The notes: a model not told the origin generated them from the sequence alone. Numbered from the stretch's first letter, positions 6,685 to 15,279 are shown. The stretch is 64,000 bases of DNA from Streptomyces sp. HUAS 15-9 (GCF_025642155.1 NZ_CP106798.1:6448001-6512000), one strand, 5' to 3'. Made by a program: numbers and translations.

Positions 6685-9209
6685 TGCTGCGCTACGCCCT
6701 CCGGACCGTCCGTGCCCGCAAGGCCGGATTCCTCGGCGCCTTTTTCGCCCTGATGTGCGCGGCCGCACTCATCACCGCCTGCGGCACGCTTCTCGACACC
6801 GGCCTGCGCGGCACGATCCGCACCGAGCGCTACGCGGCGGCCCCCGTCGTGGTCTCCGCCGACCAGAACGTCCACCAGACCACCGTCAAGCACAAGAAGG
6901 GCAAGACCAAGATCAAGCACAAGGCGAAACCCATCGCCGAACGTGCCTGGCTCCCGGTCGGCCTGGAGCGCACCCTCGCCCGCACCCCGGGCGCGGCCCG
7001 GGTCGTCCCCGAACTGACCTTTCTCGCCGAGCCGTTGACCCCGGCCGGAACCGGCGGCCGTACCGCCTACGGACACGCCTGGGACTCCGCCGCGCTCACG
7101 CCGTACCGGCTGATCGCCGGCACCGCCCCCAAGACCGCCACCGACCTCGTCGTCGACCGGTACCTGGCCGCACGCGCCCGCCTTCGGCCCGGTGACCACC
7201 TCACCGTGCAGTCGACGCAGTCCCCGCGCCGCTACCGGATCTCCGGAATCGCCGCTCCCGCCACGGACGTACGCCATCAGACGTCGCTGTTCTTCTCCAC
7301 CGCCGAGGCCCGCCGACTGGCCGCGCACCCAGGGCAGGTGACCGCATACGGCGTTCTCCCCGCCAAGGGCACGGACCCGGACCGGCTGCGACAGGCGGTG
7401 GCGCGGACGCTGCACGGCACCACCGCCCAGGTCAGCAGCGGAGACGCCCGCGGCCCCGTCGAGTTCCTGGACGCGGCAGCCGCCCGGACCCGGCTCGTCA
7501 GCATGGGCGGTGCGATGGGGGGAACCTCGCTGCTCGTGGCCGTCCTCGTGGTCGTCGGCACCTTCGCGCTCTCCGTCCAGCAGCGCCACCGCGAACTCGC
7601 CCTGCTCCGCGCCATCGCCGCCACGTCCGGCCAGATCCGCAGGCTGCTCGGCCACGAGGCCCTGGTCGTCGGCGCGGCCGCGGGCACGGTCGGCGCGCTC
7701 CTCGGGCTTCCCCTGGGCGGTCTGCTGCACGATCGGTTCGTCGCCCTGGGGGCCGTCCCCGACACGCTGCAGCACACCGTCAGCGTCTTCCCGCCCTTCG
7801 CCGCCCTGGCGGCGACCCTGTTCGGGGCGTGGGCAGCGGCCCGTATCGCCTCGCGCCGGATCGCCCGGATCCGCCCGGCCGAGGCACTGGCCGAGGCCAG
7901 GACCGAGCGCGCCCGCACCCCCTGGGGGCGTATCGTCGCCGGTCTGCTGCTGCTCGCCGGCGGAGTCGTCCTCGTCGTCGTCCTCACCTCCTTGCGCACC
8001 GAGCCCGCCTCGACTCCCGTGACCTTCCTCGCCGTCGTGGTCCTGTCGACCTCCGTCGCCCTGCTCGGTCCCCTGCTGGTCAGGGCAGCCGCGCTGCTGC
8101 TCGCCGGCCCGCTGCGGCTCACCGGTCACAGCGGGCGGCTCGCGACCGCCAACCTGCGCGGGAACGCCGCCCGGATGGCCTCCGCCGTCACCCCCCTCAC
8201 CCTTCTCATCGGCATGACCTGCACCGTCCTGTTCGTCCAGTCGACCCTCGGCGGCGCCGCCCGGGCCCAGGCCCGCGAGGGCGTCACCGCGGACTGGGTC
8301 GTCGCCGCCCAGGGGCCGGGCGTCCCGGCCGGGGCCGCACGGCAGCTTCGTACCCACGACGACGCCGTCACCGAAGTGGTCCGCACGACCGTCCGCGTCG
8401 GCCTGGACAAGTACGCCGCCCAGGGCCTCACCCCCGAGGGACTCACCCGCACCTGGGACCCGAAGGTCACCGCCGGCTCCCTCGACCGGCTGACCGGGAA
8501 CACCGTCGCGGTCAGTGAACTCGCCGCGGATCAGCTCCACTTGAAGCCCGGCAGCACTCTGGAACTCACTCTCGGCGACGGAACGCCCGCCACGCTCACC
8601 GTCGCCGCCGTCTACGCCAGGGGTCTCGGCTTCGGCGACATCACCTTCGCGCACGACCTCGTCGCCCACCACGTCGACAACCCGCTCGCCTCCTCCGTCC
8701 TCGTCAGCACGACCCGTACACAGACACAACTCGCGACTACTCTCCGTAAGTTCCCAGGACTCCGGATTCTTTCTCCGGCCGCCGCCGACTCGCTCCAGGC
8801 CGACCGGCAGCAGGCGAACGCCGAGGTCAACTATCTGGCCATGGGGCTCGTCCTGGCCTTCACGGCCATCGCCGTGGTCAACACGCTCGCGATGTCGGTC
8901 TCCGAACGCGTCCGGGAGTTCGCGCTGCTCCGCCTGGCCGGGGCGACCCGGCGCCAGGTGCTCCGGATGCTGCGCACCGAGGCGCTGTCGGTCCTGCTCC
9001 TCGCCACGGCGCTCGGCAGCGGCATCGCCCTCGCGGTGCTGACCGCGTTCGGCATCGGTATGACGGGCCGCGCCGCGCCCACTGTCACGCCGTTGCTGTA
9101 CGTCACCGTCGTCGCGGTCGCCGCCGTTCTCGCCCTCGTGGCCACCGCGCTCCCGGGACGCGTGGCGCTCAGGGTGCGCGCGGTGACGGTGGCGACCGCG
9201 AAGGAGTAG
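6681..9209 (+). CDS. FtsX-like ABC transporter permease (MacB/FtsX superfamily, duplicated domains)
   Basis: An 842-residue membrane protein: N-terminal helix (about 18-38), a long extracellular domain, three helices around residues 270-400 (GTFALSVQQRHRELALLRAIAATSGQIRRLL is the classic FtsX cytoplasmic signature), a central pair of helices, a second extracellular domain, and a second FtsX module near the C-terminus (NTLAMSVSERVREFALLRLAGATRRQVLRMLRTEA). This is the full two-module permease of the actinobacterial lipoprotein/antimicrobial-peptide efflux type. Such permeases need a separate ATPase, usually encoded just upstream; none is encoded in this window. A Lys-rich stretch (KHKKGKTKIKHKAK) sits in the first outer domain. 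Translationally coupled to the upstream regulator. Confidence 0.9.
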   Translation: MMLRYALRTVRARKAGFLGAFFALMCAAALITACGTLLDTGLRGTIRTERYAAAPVVVSADQNVHQTTVKHKKGKTKIKHKAKPIAERAWLPVGLERTLARTPGAARVVPELTFLAEPLTPAGTGGRTAYGHAWDSAALTPYRLIAGTAPKTATDLVVDRYLAARARLRPGDHLTVQSTQSPRRYRISGIAAPATDVRHQTSLFFSTAEARRLAAHPGQVTAYGVLPAKGTDPDRLRQAVARTLHGTTAQVSSGDARGPVEFLDAAAARTRLVSMGGAMGGTSLLVAVLVVVGTFALSVQQRHRELALLRAIAATSGQIRRLLGHEALVVGAAAGTVGALLGLPLGGLLHDRFVALGAVPDTLQHTVSVFPPFAALAATLFGAWAAARIASRRIARIRPAEALAEARTERARTPWGRIVAGLLLLAGGVVLVVVLTSLRTEPASTPVTFLAVVVLSTSVALLGPLLVRAAALLLAGPLRLTGHSGRLATANLRGNAARMASAVTPLTLLIGMTCTVLFVQSTLGGAARAQAREGVTADWVVAAQGPGVPAGAARQLRTHDDAVTEVVRTTVRVGLDKYAAQGLTPEGLTRTWDPKVTAGSLDRLTGNTVAVSELAADQLHLKPGSTLELTLGDGTPATLTVAAVYARGLGFGDITFAHDLVAHHVDNPLASSVLVSTTRTQTQLATTLRKFPGLRILSPAAADSLQADRQQANAEVNYLAMGLVLAFTAIAVVNTLAMSVSERVREFALLRLAGATRRQVLRMLRTEALSVLLLATALGSGIALAVLTAFGIGMTGRAAPTVTPLLYVTVVAVAAVLALVATALPGRVALRVRAVTVATAKE

Positions 9210-9282
9210 CACCGGCGCTCAAGAGCCTCGCCGACCACGGACATGGCCCCGCTGTACTGCCCGCCCGAGGAGTGACCGCGCG

Positions 9283-9696
9283 TCAGGAGGTGACCGGCAG
9301 CCCTGCCGCCCTCCACGCCTGGAAGCCACCGGCCAGGTCCGTCGCCCGGTGCAGGCCAAGGCGGTGCAGGGAGGCCGCCGCCAGGCTGGACGCGTAGCCC
9401 TCGTTGCAGACCACCACGACACGCAGGTCGTGGCCGGTCGCCTCGGGGGCGCGATGGCTGCCGCGGGGATCCAGGCGCCACTCCAGCTCGTTGCGCTCCA
9501 CGACGAGCGCGCCGGGGATCAGTCCGTCCCTCTCGCGCAGGGCCGCATAGCGGATGTCGACCAGCAGGGCCTGGCCGGCCTGTACCGCGTCGTACGCCTC
9601 CAGCGGCTCGATCCGCCGGTAGCCGTCGCGCACCCGCTGCAGCAGCTCGTCGATGCCCGCCGGCTGTTCTTCCGGCTGCTCCTCCGCCCCGCTCAC
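9283..9696 (-). CDS. Rhodanese-like sulfurtransferase domain protein
   Basis: A 137-residue single-domain rhodanese. The conserved N-terminal VDIR(Y) segment (about 46-50) and the active-site loop VVCNEGYASSLAAASLHRLGLHRATDLAGGFQAW are clear; the catalytic cysteine is C97 in VVVVCNEGYASS. Rhodaneses carry sulfane sulfur as a cysteine persulfide. The GTG start overlaps the upstream cysteine dioxygenase stop by four bases (GTGA), so the two are translationally coupled, placing this protein in cysteine catabolism or sulfur recycling. It is convergent with the FtsX-like permease gene. Confidence 0.9.
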   Translation of the reverse strand: MSGAEEQPEEQPAGIDELLQRVRDGYRRIEPLEAYDAVQAGQALLVDIRYAALRERDGLIPGALVVERNELEWRLDPRGSHRAPEATGHDLRVVVVCNEGYASSLAAASLHRLGLHRATDLAGGFQAWRAAGLPVTS

Positions 9697-10238
9697 TGCC
9701 AGTCCTCCGGGCGCTCGACCTGTTCCAGGCGCAGCACCGGTCCGGTGCGGCTGTAGCGGCGGATCCGTGGCAGGGGCGGGTAGTAGGCGTGCACGGAGAT
9801 CGCGTGCCGGTCGGTGGACTCGTTCAGCACCTCGTGGACGTGGTGCCGGCCGAAGGAGCGGCCCTGCCCGGCCGGCAGCTGCCGCTCGCGGTCCACGTCG
9901 TCGGTCAGTTCCAGGGTCCTCCAGCCGTCGGCGGGCAGCCGGACGGCGAGGGAGTTCTCCCTGAGCTCGCCCGTCGCGGCGATGAAGGCGCCGACGGACT
10001 CGGCGTGGTCGTGCCAGCCGGTGCCGGTGCCGGGCGGCCAGCCGATCAGCCAGGCCTCGCTGCCGCCGGGGCCCTCCAGTCGCACCCAGGTGCGGCCTTC
10101 CGGGTCGAGCGGGAGCGAGGCGATCAGCTCGGCGTCGGCGGCCACCCGCCGTACGAAGTCGAGGAGGTCCGCCTGCGTGGGCGCGGAAGCGGACCCCTGG
10201 GCGGGGGGAGTGGCGGAAAGAGCGGGAGAGGCAGACAC
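9693..10238 (-). CDS. Cysteine dioxygenase (type I, cupin)
   Basis: A 181-residue cupin predicted to oxidise L-cysteine to cysteine sulfinate with O2 at a non-haem iron. The 3-His ligands are visible: H-x-H in GTGTGWHDHAESVGAF and the later His in FGRHHVHEVLNES. GTG at 10238 is chosen because AGGA lies eight bases upstream; GTG at 10244 is too close. Reading further upstream in frame is possible but runs through the regulatory leader. It is first in an operon with the rhodanese. A 15-codon Cys-rich leader ORF lies in its 5' untranslated region, suggesting control by cysteine supply. Confidence 0.88.
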   Translation of the reverse strand: MSASPALSATPPAQGSASAPTQADLLDFVRRVAADAELIASLPLDPEGRTWVRLEGPGGSEAWLIGWPPGTGTGWHDHAESVGAFIAATGELRENSLAVRLPADGWRTLELTDDVDRERQLPAGQGRSFGRHHVHEVLNESTDRHAISVHAYYPPLPRIRRYSRTGPVLRLEQVERPEDWQ

Positions 10239-10318
10239 ATACACCGTCCTGAGGTGCGTTCGCTGAGGTGTCGCGCGGCGATGTGGGCAACGGCGTGCGA
10301 CGGGAAGAGAGAGGGATG

Positions 10319-10343
10319 GCGAATTCAGCGATGCGAATTCAGC
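10319..10343. repeat. 11-bp direct repeat in the cysteine dioxygenase leader
   Basis: GCGAATTCAGC occurs at 10319-10329 and again at 10333-10343 (14-bp period). The second copy overlaps the last codon and stop of the leader peptide on the minus strand. It may help form alternative RNA structures or be a binding site; no direct evidence. Confidence 0.5.
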
Positions 10344-10386
10344 AGGACGTGCGACACACGCAGCCCGCATAGCGGACCAGGTCCAT
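10339..10386 (-). CDS. Cysteine-rich leader peptide, putative attenuator of the cysteine dioxygenase operon
   Basis: ATG at 10386 opens a 15-codon ORF, MDLVRYAGCVCRTSC, ending in TGA directly after the last Cys codon. Three of 15 codons are cysteine, at positions 9, 11 and 15. GGAGGG lies five bases before the ATG, a better ribosome-binding site than most genes here have. The ORF ends 100 bases before the cysteine dioxygenase start, on the same strand. Streptomyces genomes carry many small putative leader peptides of this style near sulfur genes, and Cys-rich leader ORFs in mycobacteria are known cysteine-responsive attenuators. Role here is inferred from position and composition. Confidence 0.7.
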   Translation of the reverse strand: MDLVRYAGCVCRTSC

Positions 10387-10432
10387 ATGGACCCTCCGCC
10401 ACAGGCGCACATCGGTGTCGGTCACGATCCGG

Positions 10433-10461
10433 AGTAGACCACGCCGGTGCATGGCGGTCAA
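10433..10461 (-). promoter_or_regulatory. Promoter of the leader peptide-cysteine dioxygenase-rhodanese operon
   Basis: On the minus strand TTGACC (10461-10456) and TCTACT (10438-10433) are separated by 17 bp, close to the vegetative sigma consensus. The start would fall near 10426, about 40 bases before the leader peptide ATG and about 190 before the dioxygenase. Confidence 0.5.
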
Positions 10462-10503
10462 CCGACAGTCACTATGTGGACCGGAGGGTGACCGCACTCA
10501 CGG

Positions 10504-12159
10504 TCAACGCGCGCGGGAGCCCGCCCCGGCCCCGGCCTCTGCCTGCGCCTCCGATTCCGACTCCGTCTCTGTCTCTGTCTCCTTCTCGGCCTTCACCGCC
10601 CCACCGAGAGTCGCCTCCGCCGCCGCGTACAGGTCGGCCGGCCGGACCCCGCTCAGCGCGGTGACCAGGTGACCGTCGGGGCGCACGAGCAGCACGGTGT
10701 GCGCCGGCGCGCCCGGATACTCCTCCGCGACCAGCAGCTCCGCGGGGTACGGCAGCGCGGTCACCGCGGCGGCCAGCCGGGGCATGAGCCCCGCGGAGAC
10801 CCAGTGCTTGCGGTCCCACACACCCGTGCCCGGCGCGATCAGCACGACGAGCAGTGCGCCCCGCCCGAGCCGGTCCCGCAGCCGTACGAAAGAGCCGTCC
10901 TCCGCCGTGACCCGCACATCGGTCACCGGCGCGCCGGGAGGCGTGTCGATGGAGACCTCCGCCTCCAGGTGCCGGGGCGCGAGCGGTGAACCGGCGTACG
11001 AGCCCGGCGCGCCCAGCGTCCCGCGCCCCAGGTGACCGTCCGTGAGCAGTGCCTCATGGCCCCGGCCCGAGCCGGGGACGTACGAGCGCAGCCCGCCACT
11101 GCCGCGCAGCACCGGCAGCACCTGGTCGGCGGCGCGCAACCGGGCGGCGACCACCGCGCGCCGCTCCGCCTGGTAGCTGTCGAGCAGTGCCTCGTGCGGT
11201 CCGTGGTGCCAGGCCACGGCCAGTTTCCAGGCGAGGTTGTCGGCGTCCCTGAGCCCCTCGTCCAGCCCCTGGGTGCCCAGCGTGCCGAGCAGGTGCGCCG
11301 CGTCCCCGGCGAGGAAGACCCGGCCGGCGCGCCACCGGCGGGCGAGGCGGTGGTGCACCGTGTGGACTCCGGTGTCGAGGAGTTCGTACGTCGGTGTGGG
11401 GCCGTCCGTCCAGCCCACGAGGGTCTCGCGGACATGGGTCACCAGGAGGTCGGGCGTGACCAGGTCCTTGCCCGGCGGCAGCAGCCAGTCCAGGCGCCAC
11501 ACGCCGTCCGGGAGGGGGCGGGCGGTCACCTCCCCGGCCGAGGGCCAGGACGTCCGCCACGGCGGCATCCGATGGAGCAACGCCTGGCCGGGCCACGGAA
11601 GTTCCACGCGCAGCGCGGCGACGGCGTGTCGCTCCACCGCCGTACGGCCGGGGAAGCGGATGTCCTGCAGCTTGCGCACGGTCGAGCGTGGGCCGTCGCA
11701 GCCGACCAGATAACTGCCCCGCCACCAGGTGCCCTTGGGGCCCCGGGTGTGCGCGGTGACTCCCGAGCGCTCCTGTTCGATGGTGTCGAGCCGGCTGTCG
11801 ACGGCGATCCTGACCAGCGGCTCGTCGGCGAGGGCGGTGCGCAGGGTTTCGGTCAGCACGTGCTGTGCCAGGTGCAGCGGAGCGGGTTCGGTGTCGTCGA
11901 AGACGAGTTCGCGCATCACCTGCTTGCGCCGCAGAGACCGCCATCCGGCCCAGCGCACGCCCCGCTCGGAGAGCGGGAACCCGGTCAGCCGCTCCATCAG
12001 CGCGGCGGTCTCCTCGCGCAGGACGACCGTGCGCGCGGCGCGTGGATCGTTCCTGCCGGGGCCCTCGTCGAGGACGACGGACGGCACCTCGTGACGGGCC
12101 AGCGCCAGGGCCGTCGTGAGCCCGACGGGCCCCGCACCGACGATGATCACCGGGTCCAC
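10504..12159 (-). CDS. FAD-dependent aromatic monooxygenase (PheA/TfdB/UbiH-like)
   Basis: A 551-residue class A flavoprotein monooxygenase, NAD(P)H-dependent, probably hydroxylating an aromatic or polyketide-like substrate. Motifs: GXGXXG dinucleotide loop VIIVGAGPVGLTTALALAR at the N-terminus, the DG motif near residue 160 (LVGCDGPRSTVRK), the GD motif GRVFLAGDAAHLLGTLGTQGLDEG, and a C-terminal thioredoxin-like region. GTG at 12159 puts the FAD loop at residues 3-20, as usual, with AGGGGG nine bases upstream. The last 30 residues are an odd low-complexity Glu/Thr/Ser/Ala tail (KETETETESESEAQAEAGAG) encoded by a degenerate microsatellite. Confidence 0.88.
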   Translation of the reverse strand: MDPVIIVGAGPVGLTTALALARHEVPSVVLDEGPGRNDPRAARTVVLREETAALMERLTGFPLSERGVRWAGWRSLRRKQVMRELVFDDTEPAPLHLAQHVLTETLRTALADEPLVRIAVDSRLDTIEQERSGVTAHTRGPKGTWWRGSYLVGCDGPRSTVRKLQDIRFPGRTAVERHAVAALRVELPWPGQALLHRMPPWRTSWPSAGEVTARPLPDGVWRLDWLLPPGKDLVTPDLLVTHVRETLVGWTDGPTPTYELLDTGVHTVHHRLARRWRAGRVFLAGDAAHLLGTLGTQGLDEGLRDADNLAWKLAVAWHHGPHEALLDSYQAERRAVVAARLRAADQVLPVLRGSGGLRSYVPGSGRGHEALLTDGHLGRGTLGAPGSYAGSPLAPRHLEAEVSIDTPPGAPVTDVRVTAEDGSFVRLRDRLGRGALLVVLIAPGTGVWDRKHWVSAGLMPRLAAAVTALPYPAELLVAEEYPGAPAHTVLLVRPDGHLVTALSGVRPADLYAAAEATLGGAVKAEKETETETESESEAQAEAGAGAGSRAR

Positions 12160-12415
12160 GGCGCGCCGCCCCCTGTCCGCAGCTGTGCCCTGACGGACAT
12201 GCGTGAACAAGAGGTTGGGGCAGGGTGCACGATCACAGAACGTATGCAACCCATTGGCGGGGTTTGCGTCAAGTGACGGGGGCCGCCGCATGGCTGAGTG
12301 TTGATCAGGGCGACCGACGGCCCGGAGCGATGCCTCAGGCCGGAGGTACGGCGGTGTCCGCCTGCCGGGCGATGCGGGCGGCGTGCATCCCACCATCCAT
12401 CAAGACCCCCTGGAC

Positions 12416-12435
12416 ATGACAGCGAGCACTGTCAT
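12416..12435. promoter_or_regulatory. Operator-like inverted repeat
   Basis: ATGACAG-CGAGCA-CTGTCAT, a perfect 7-6-7 inverted repeat of a size typical of dimeric repressor sites. It lies in the 363-base gap between the FAD monooxygenase start and the end of gluD. The nearest downstream gene on the minus strand is the monooxygenase, 257 bases away. Apart from this repeat and the gluD terminator I see no supported gene in the gap. Confidence 0.4.
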
Positions 12436-12470
12436 CAAGCCCGTCCACTGACGGCGGCTGAGGCGTAACA

Positions 12471-12507
12471 CATGTGCGGGCGGCACACTGGTTGTCGCCC
12501 GCACATG
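12471..12507 (-). terminator. Terminator hairpin of the gluABCD operon
   Basis: CATGTGCGGGCG, 13 bases, CGCCCGCACATG: perfect 12-bp arms starting 16 bases after the gluD stop on the minus strand. GC-rich with no U-tract, as is normal in this genus. Confidence 0.7.
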
Positions 12508-12522
12508 CGCTCCGTGACTACT

Positions 12523-13464
12523 TCACCGTGTGTGGTCCGCGTCCCCGTCGACCGGCCCCAAGGGCCCATGGGCCACATCGAGCACACCCGGCTGCTCCGC
12601 CGGCTCCGCCGCGGCCGCCACGGCGACCCCGGTCTTCGCACGGCGCCCCCGACGTTCGATCCAGGTCGCGAGCGAGGAAAGGGTGAGGCACATCGCGATG
12701 TAGATCGCGCCGACGACGATGGTGACCGCCGTGAACGGGTTCTCTCCGTTGACGACGATGTTGTTGGCCATCGTCCGGGTGGCGTACAGAAGCTCCGTGT
12801 ACGTGATGACGTAGCCGAGCGAGGTGTCCTTCAGGGTGACGACCAGCTGGCTGATCATCGTCGGCAGCATGGAGCGGACCGCCTGCGGCAGCAGCAGCGT
12901 CGTCATCACCTGATGCTTGCGCAGGCCGAGCGCGTACGCGGCCTCCACCTGTCCCCGGGGCACGGCGTTGATGCCGGCGCGGAACACCTCGGCCTGGACA
13001 CAGCCGTTGTAGACGGTCAGACCGATGACGAGACCCCAGAACGCGGTGTTGTCCCCCACTACCCCGAGGTCGTTCTTGTAGGTCAGGAACAGCACCCACA
13101 GGGCATAGATCGTGATGAGCAGTGGGACGGCACGGAACAGCTCGATGAAGCCGGTCGCGAACCAGCGGACCGGCCGGTGCTCCGACAGCCGCGCCACCGC
13201 GAGCAGCAGCCCCAGGACCAGGGACAGGACGCCCGCCACGGCGAACACCTTCAAGGTGGTCAGCACGCCGTCACGGATGTTGGTGCGCACGCCCGCGTTG
13301 TTGAAGATGTTCCAGACCGCGGGGTCCAGCTGCCCCTTGGCGTCGAGCCGGTACACGGCGAAGGCGAGCAGCGCGAGCAGCGCCAGTGAGCCGAGCACCG
13401 AGTAGAGGCGGTTGCGCAGGCGGGCCTTGGGGCCCGGCGCGTCGAACAGAACGCTTGCAGTCAT
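12523..13464 (-). CDS. gluD: Glutamate ABC importer, permease GluD
   Basis: A 313-residue inner-membrane permease of the polar amino acid (HisM-type) family. An N-terminal helix (about 22-42) is followed by five transmembrane helices; the ATPase-contact EAA loop is visible as VEAAYALGLRKHQVMTTLLLPQAVRSMLP. The C-terminal 35 residues are a low-complexity cytoplasmic tail (AVAAAAEPAEQPGVLD). The ATG overlaps the gluC stop by four bases (ATGA). It is the last gene of gluABCD and pairs with GluC to form the channel. Confidence 0.93.
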   Translation of the reverse strand: MTASVLFDAPGPKARLRNRLYSVLGSLALLALLAFAVYRLDAKGQLDPAVWNIFNNAGVRTNIRDGVLTTLKVFAVAGVLSLVLGLLLAVARLSEHRPVRWFATGFIELFRAVPLLITIYALWVLFLTYKNDLGVVGDNTAFWGLVIGLTVYNGCVQAEVFRAGINAVPRGQVEAAYALGLRKHQVMTTLLLPQAVRSMLPTMISQLVVTLKDTSLGYVITYTELLYATRTMANNIVVNGENPFTAVTIVVGAIYIAMCLTLSSLATWIERRGRRAKTGVAVAAAAEPAEQPGVLDVAHGPLGPVDGDADHTR

Positions 13465-14108
13465 CGCGCGACCCCCAGGCGCCGCTCCAGCAGTCGGAAC
13501 AGACCGCTGATCGAGAAGGTGATGACGAGATAGGCCAGAGCCACCCACAGGAAGATCCAGGTGATGGGGAAGCCCTTGTCGCTCAGCAGCTTCTGCACGC
13601 CGAACAACTCGGTGACGCTGAACGCGCCCGCGATCGCCGAGTTCTTGGTCAGGGCGATGAAGATCGAGCTGAGCGGGGCGATCACGGTCCGCGTCGCCTG
13701 CGGCAGGACGATCAGACGCAGGGTCTGGGAGAAGGTCATGCCGAGGGAGCGGGCGGCCTCCGCCTGCCCCAGCGGCACCGTGTTGATGCCCGACCGCACG
13801 GCCTCGCAGACGAAGGCCGAGGTGTAGAAGCTCAGGGCCAGCAGGGCCTTCATCCAGGGGCTGAGACCGGGCACGAAGATGACCGGCACGACGAACCACG
13901 CGATGAGGAAGAGCAGCGTCAGGGGCGTGTTCCGGAAGAGGGTGACCCACGCGGTGCCGAACATCCGCAGCGGAGGCACGGGAGAGACGCGGAACCCGGC
14001 GATGATGACCCCCAGCATCATCGCGACGAGTCCGCTGGCCAGGGTCAGCAGTACTGTGCCGATGAACCCCTCGCGGAAGTCCGCGAGATGGTCGAGCAAT
14101 ACGTTCAC
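13461..14108 (-). CDS. gluC: Glutamate ABC importer, permease GluC
   Basis: A 215-residue permease with about five transmembrane helices, starting MNVLLDHLADFREGFIGTVLLTLASGL from a GTG at 14108. The EAA loop reads AEAARSLGMTFSQTLRLIVLPQATRTVIAPL. Gene order (ATPase, binding protein, two permeases) and sequence match the glutamate uptake system gluABCD of actinobacteria. It lies 164 bases downstream of gluB and is coupled to gluD. Confidence 0.93.
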   Translation of the reverse strand: MNVLLDHLADFREGFIGTVLLTLASGLVAMMLGVIIAGFRVSPVPPLRMFGTAWVTLFRNTPLTLLFLIAWFVVPVIFVPGLSPWMKALLALSFYTSAFVCEAVRSGINTVPLGQAEAARSLGMTFSQTLRLIVLPQATRTVIAPLSSIFIALTKNSAIAGAFSVTELFGVQKLLSDKGFPITWIFLWVALAYLVITFSISGLFRLLERRLGVAR

Positions 14109-14272
14109 GGGGAGGTCCTCGTGGCGGTGTACGGGCAGGGAAGGCCGCGTCCGGGACGGTGCGCCGGGCGGCGTCGCCGGCAGGGGCCGACGGGCCGCCG
14201 CCGATCCACAACCAACCGGATCGGCAGCGGCCGGCTCAGTCGACGCCTCGGCGGCGACGTCTCAGCAGCGCT

Positions 14273-15190
14273 TCAGTAGCGGTTGACGGCCGGCGGCTCC
14301 GCGTACGGCGAGCCGGACAGACCGAGCGTCGCCTCGTACGCCTTCTTGTAGTCGCCGTTCTTCTCGTGCTTTTCCAGCGCGTCGTTGACCGCGTCGCGCA
14401 AGGCCTTGTCGTCCTTGTTCATGCCGACGCCGTACGGCTCCTGGGTGAACGGCTTGCCGACCACCTTGAGCTTGGTGGGGCGCTGCGCGGCGTAGCCCTT
14501 GAGGATGGCGTCGTCCGTGGTGACGGCGTCGACCTCGTTGTTGAGAAGCTGCTGGACGCACTCGGAGTACTTCGACAGCTCGACCGTCTTCGCACCGTAC
14601 TTGGGCTTCTTGATCTCCTGCAGCGGAGTCGATCCCTTGATGGAGCACACGGTCTTGCCCTTGAGCGAGTCCGGACCGGTGATGCCCTTCTCATCCTTAC
14701 GGATGAGCAGGTCCGCGCCGGCCTTGAAGTACGGGCCCGCGAAGCCGACCTGCTTCTTGCGCTCGTCGTTGATCGTGTACGTACCGACGTACAGGTCGAC
14801 CTCGCCCTTGGAGATGGTGGTCTCGCGGACGTTGGAGTCGACGGTCTTGAACTCGATCTGGTCGGGCTTGAAGCCGAGGTCCGCCGCAACCATCCTGGCG
14901 ATCTCGATGTCGAAGCCGGACCGCTTGCCGGTGGTGTCCTCGAAGCCGAGGAACGGCTGGTCGTTCTTGGCGCCGATGACGAGCTTGCCGGCCTGCTGAG
15001 CCTTCTTCAGAGTGGGGGAGTCGATCTTCACGCCGGTGGCGACGGCGTACGTCGGCAACTTCGGCGCGTTCGCTCCCGTGCTCTCGCCGGCGGGCTGGTC
15101 GCCCGCGTTGCCGGACTCACCGCCGCAGGCCGTCAGGGCGAGCGCGAGGGCGGTGAGGACTGCCGCGGAGGCAGAGGTGCGGTACTTCAT
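14273..15190 (-). CDS. gluB: Glutamate-binding lipoprotein GluB
   Basis: A 305-residue periplasmic-type binding protein (family 3, SBP_bac_3). The signal peptide MKYRTSASAAVLTALALALTAC ends in a lipobox LTAC with acylated Cys22. The solute-binding signature is GKRSGFDIEIARMVAADLGF. ATG at 15190 has GAAGG nine bases upstream; an ATG at 15199 is too close to that site. It captures extracellular glutamate for GluC-GluD. It lies 89 bases after gluA, suggesting independent mRNA processing or a separate abundance ratio. Confidence 0.94.
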   Translation of the reverse strand: MKYRTSASAAVLTALALALTACGGESGNAGDQPAGESTGANAPKLPTYAVATGVKIDSPTLKKAQQAGKLVIGAKNDQPFLGFEDTTGKRSGFDIEIARMVAADLGFKPDQIEFKTVDSNVRETTISKGEVDLYVGTYTINDERKKQVGFAGPYFKAGADLLIRKDEKGITGPDSLKGKTVCSIKGSTPLQEIKKPKYGAKTVELSKYSECVQQLLNNEVDAVTTDDAILKGYAAQRPTKLKVVGKPFTQEPYGVGMNKDDKALRDAVNDALEKHEKNGDYKKAYEATLGLSGSPYAEPPAVNRY

Positions 15191-15279
15191 GGTGGACATC
15201 CTTCGATTCGGCAGGTTCGGCGTTGCGTGGTTCCGGCTGGTCGTGGGCACCGGTCGGCGGGGGTGGCGCCGAGTCGGTA

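Noticed and set aside
12225..12419. Possible small ORF in the gluD-monooxygenase gap
   Set aside because: Low-quality sequence, no conserved features or ribosome-binding site.
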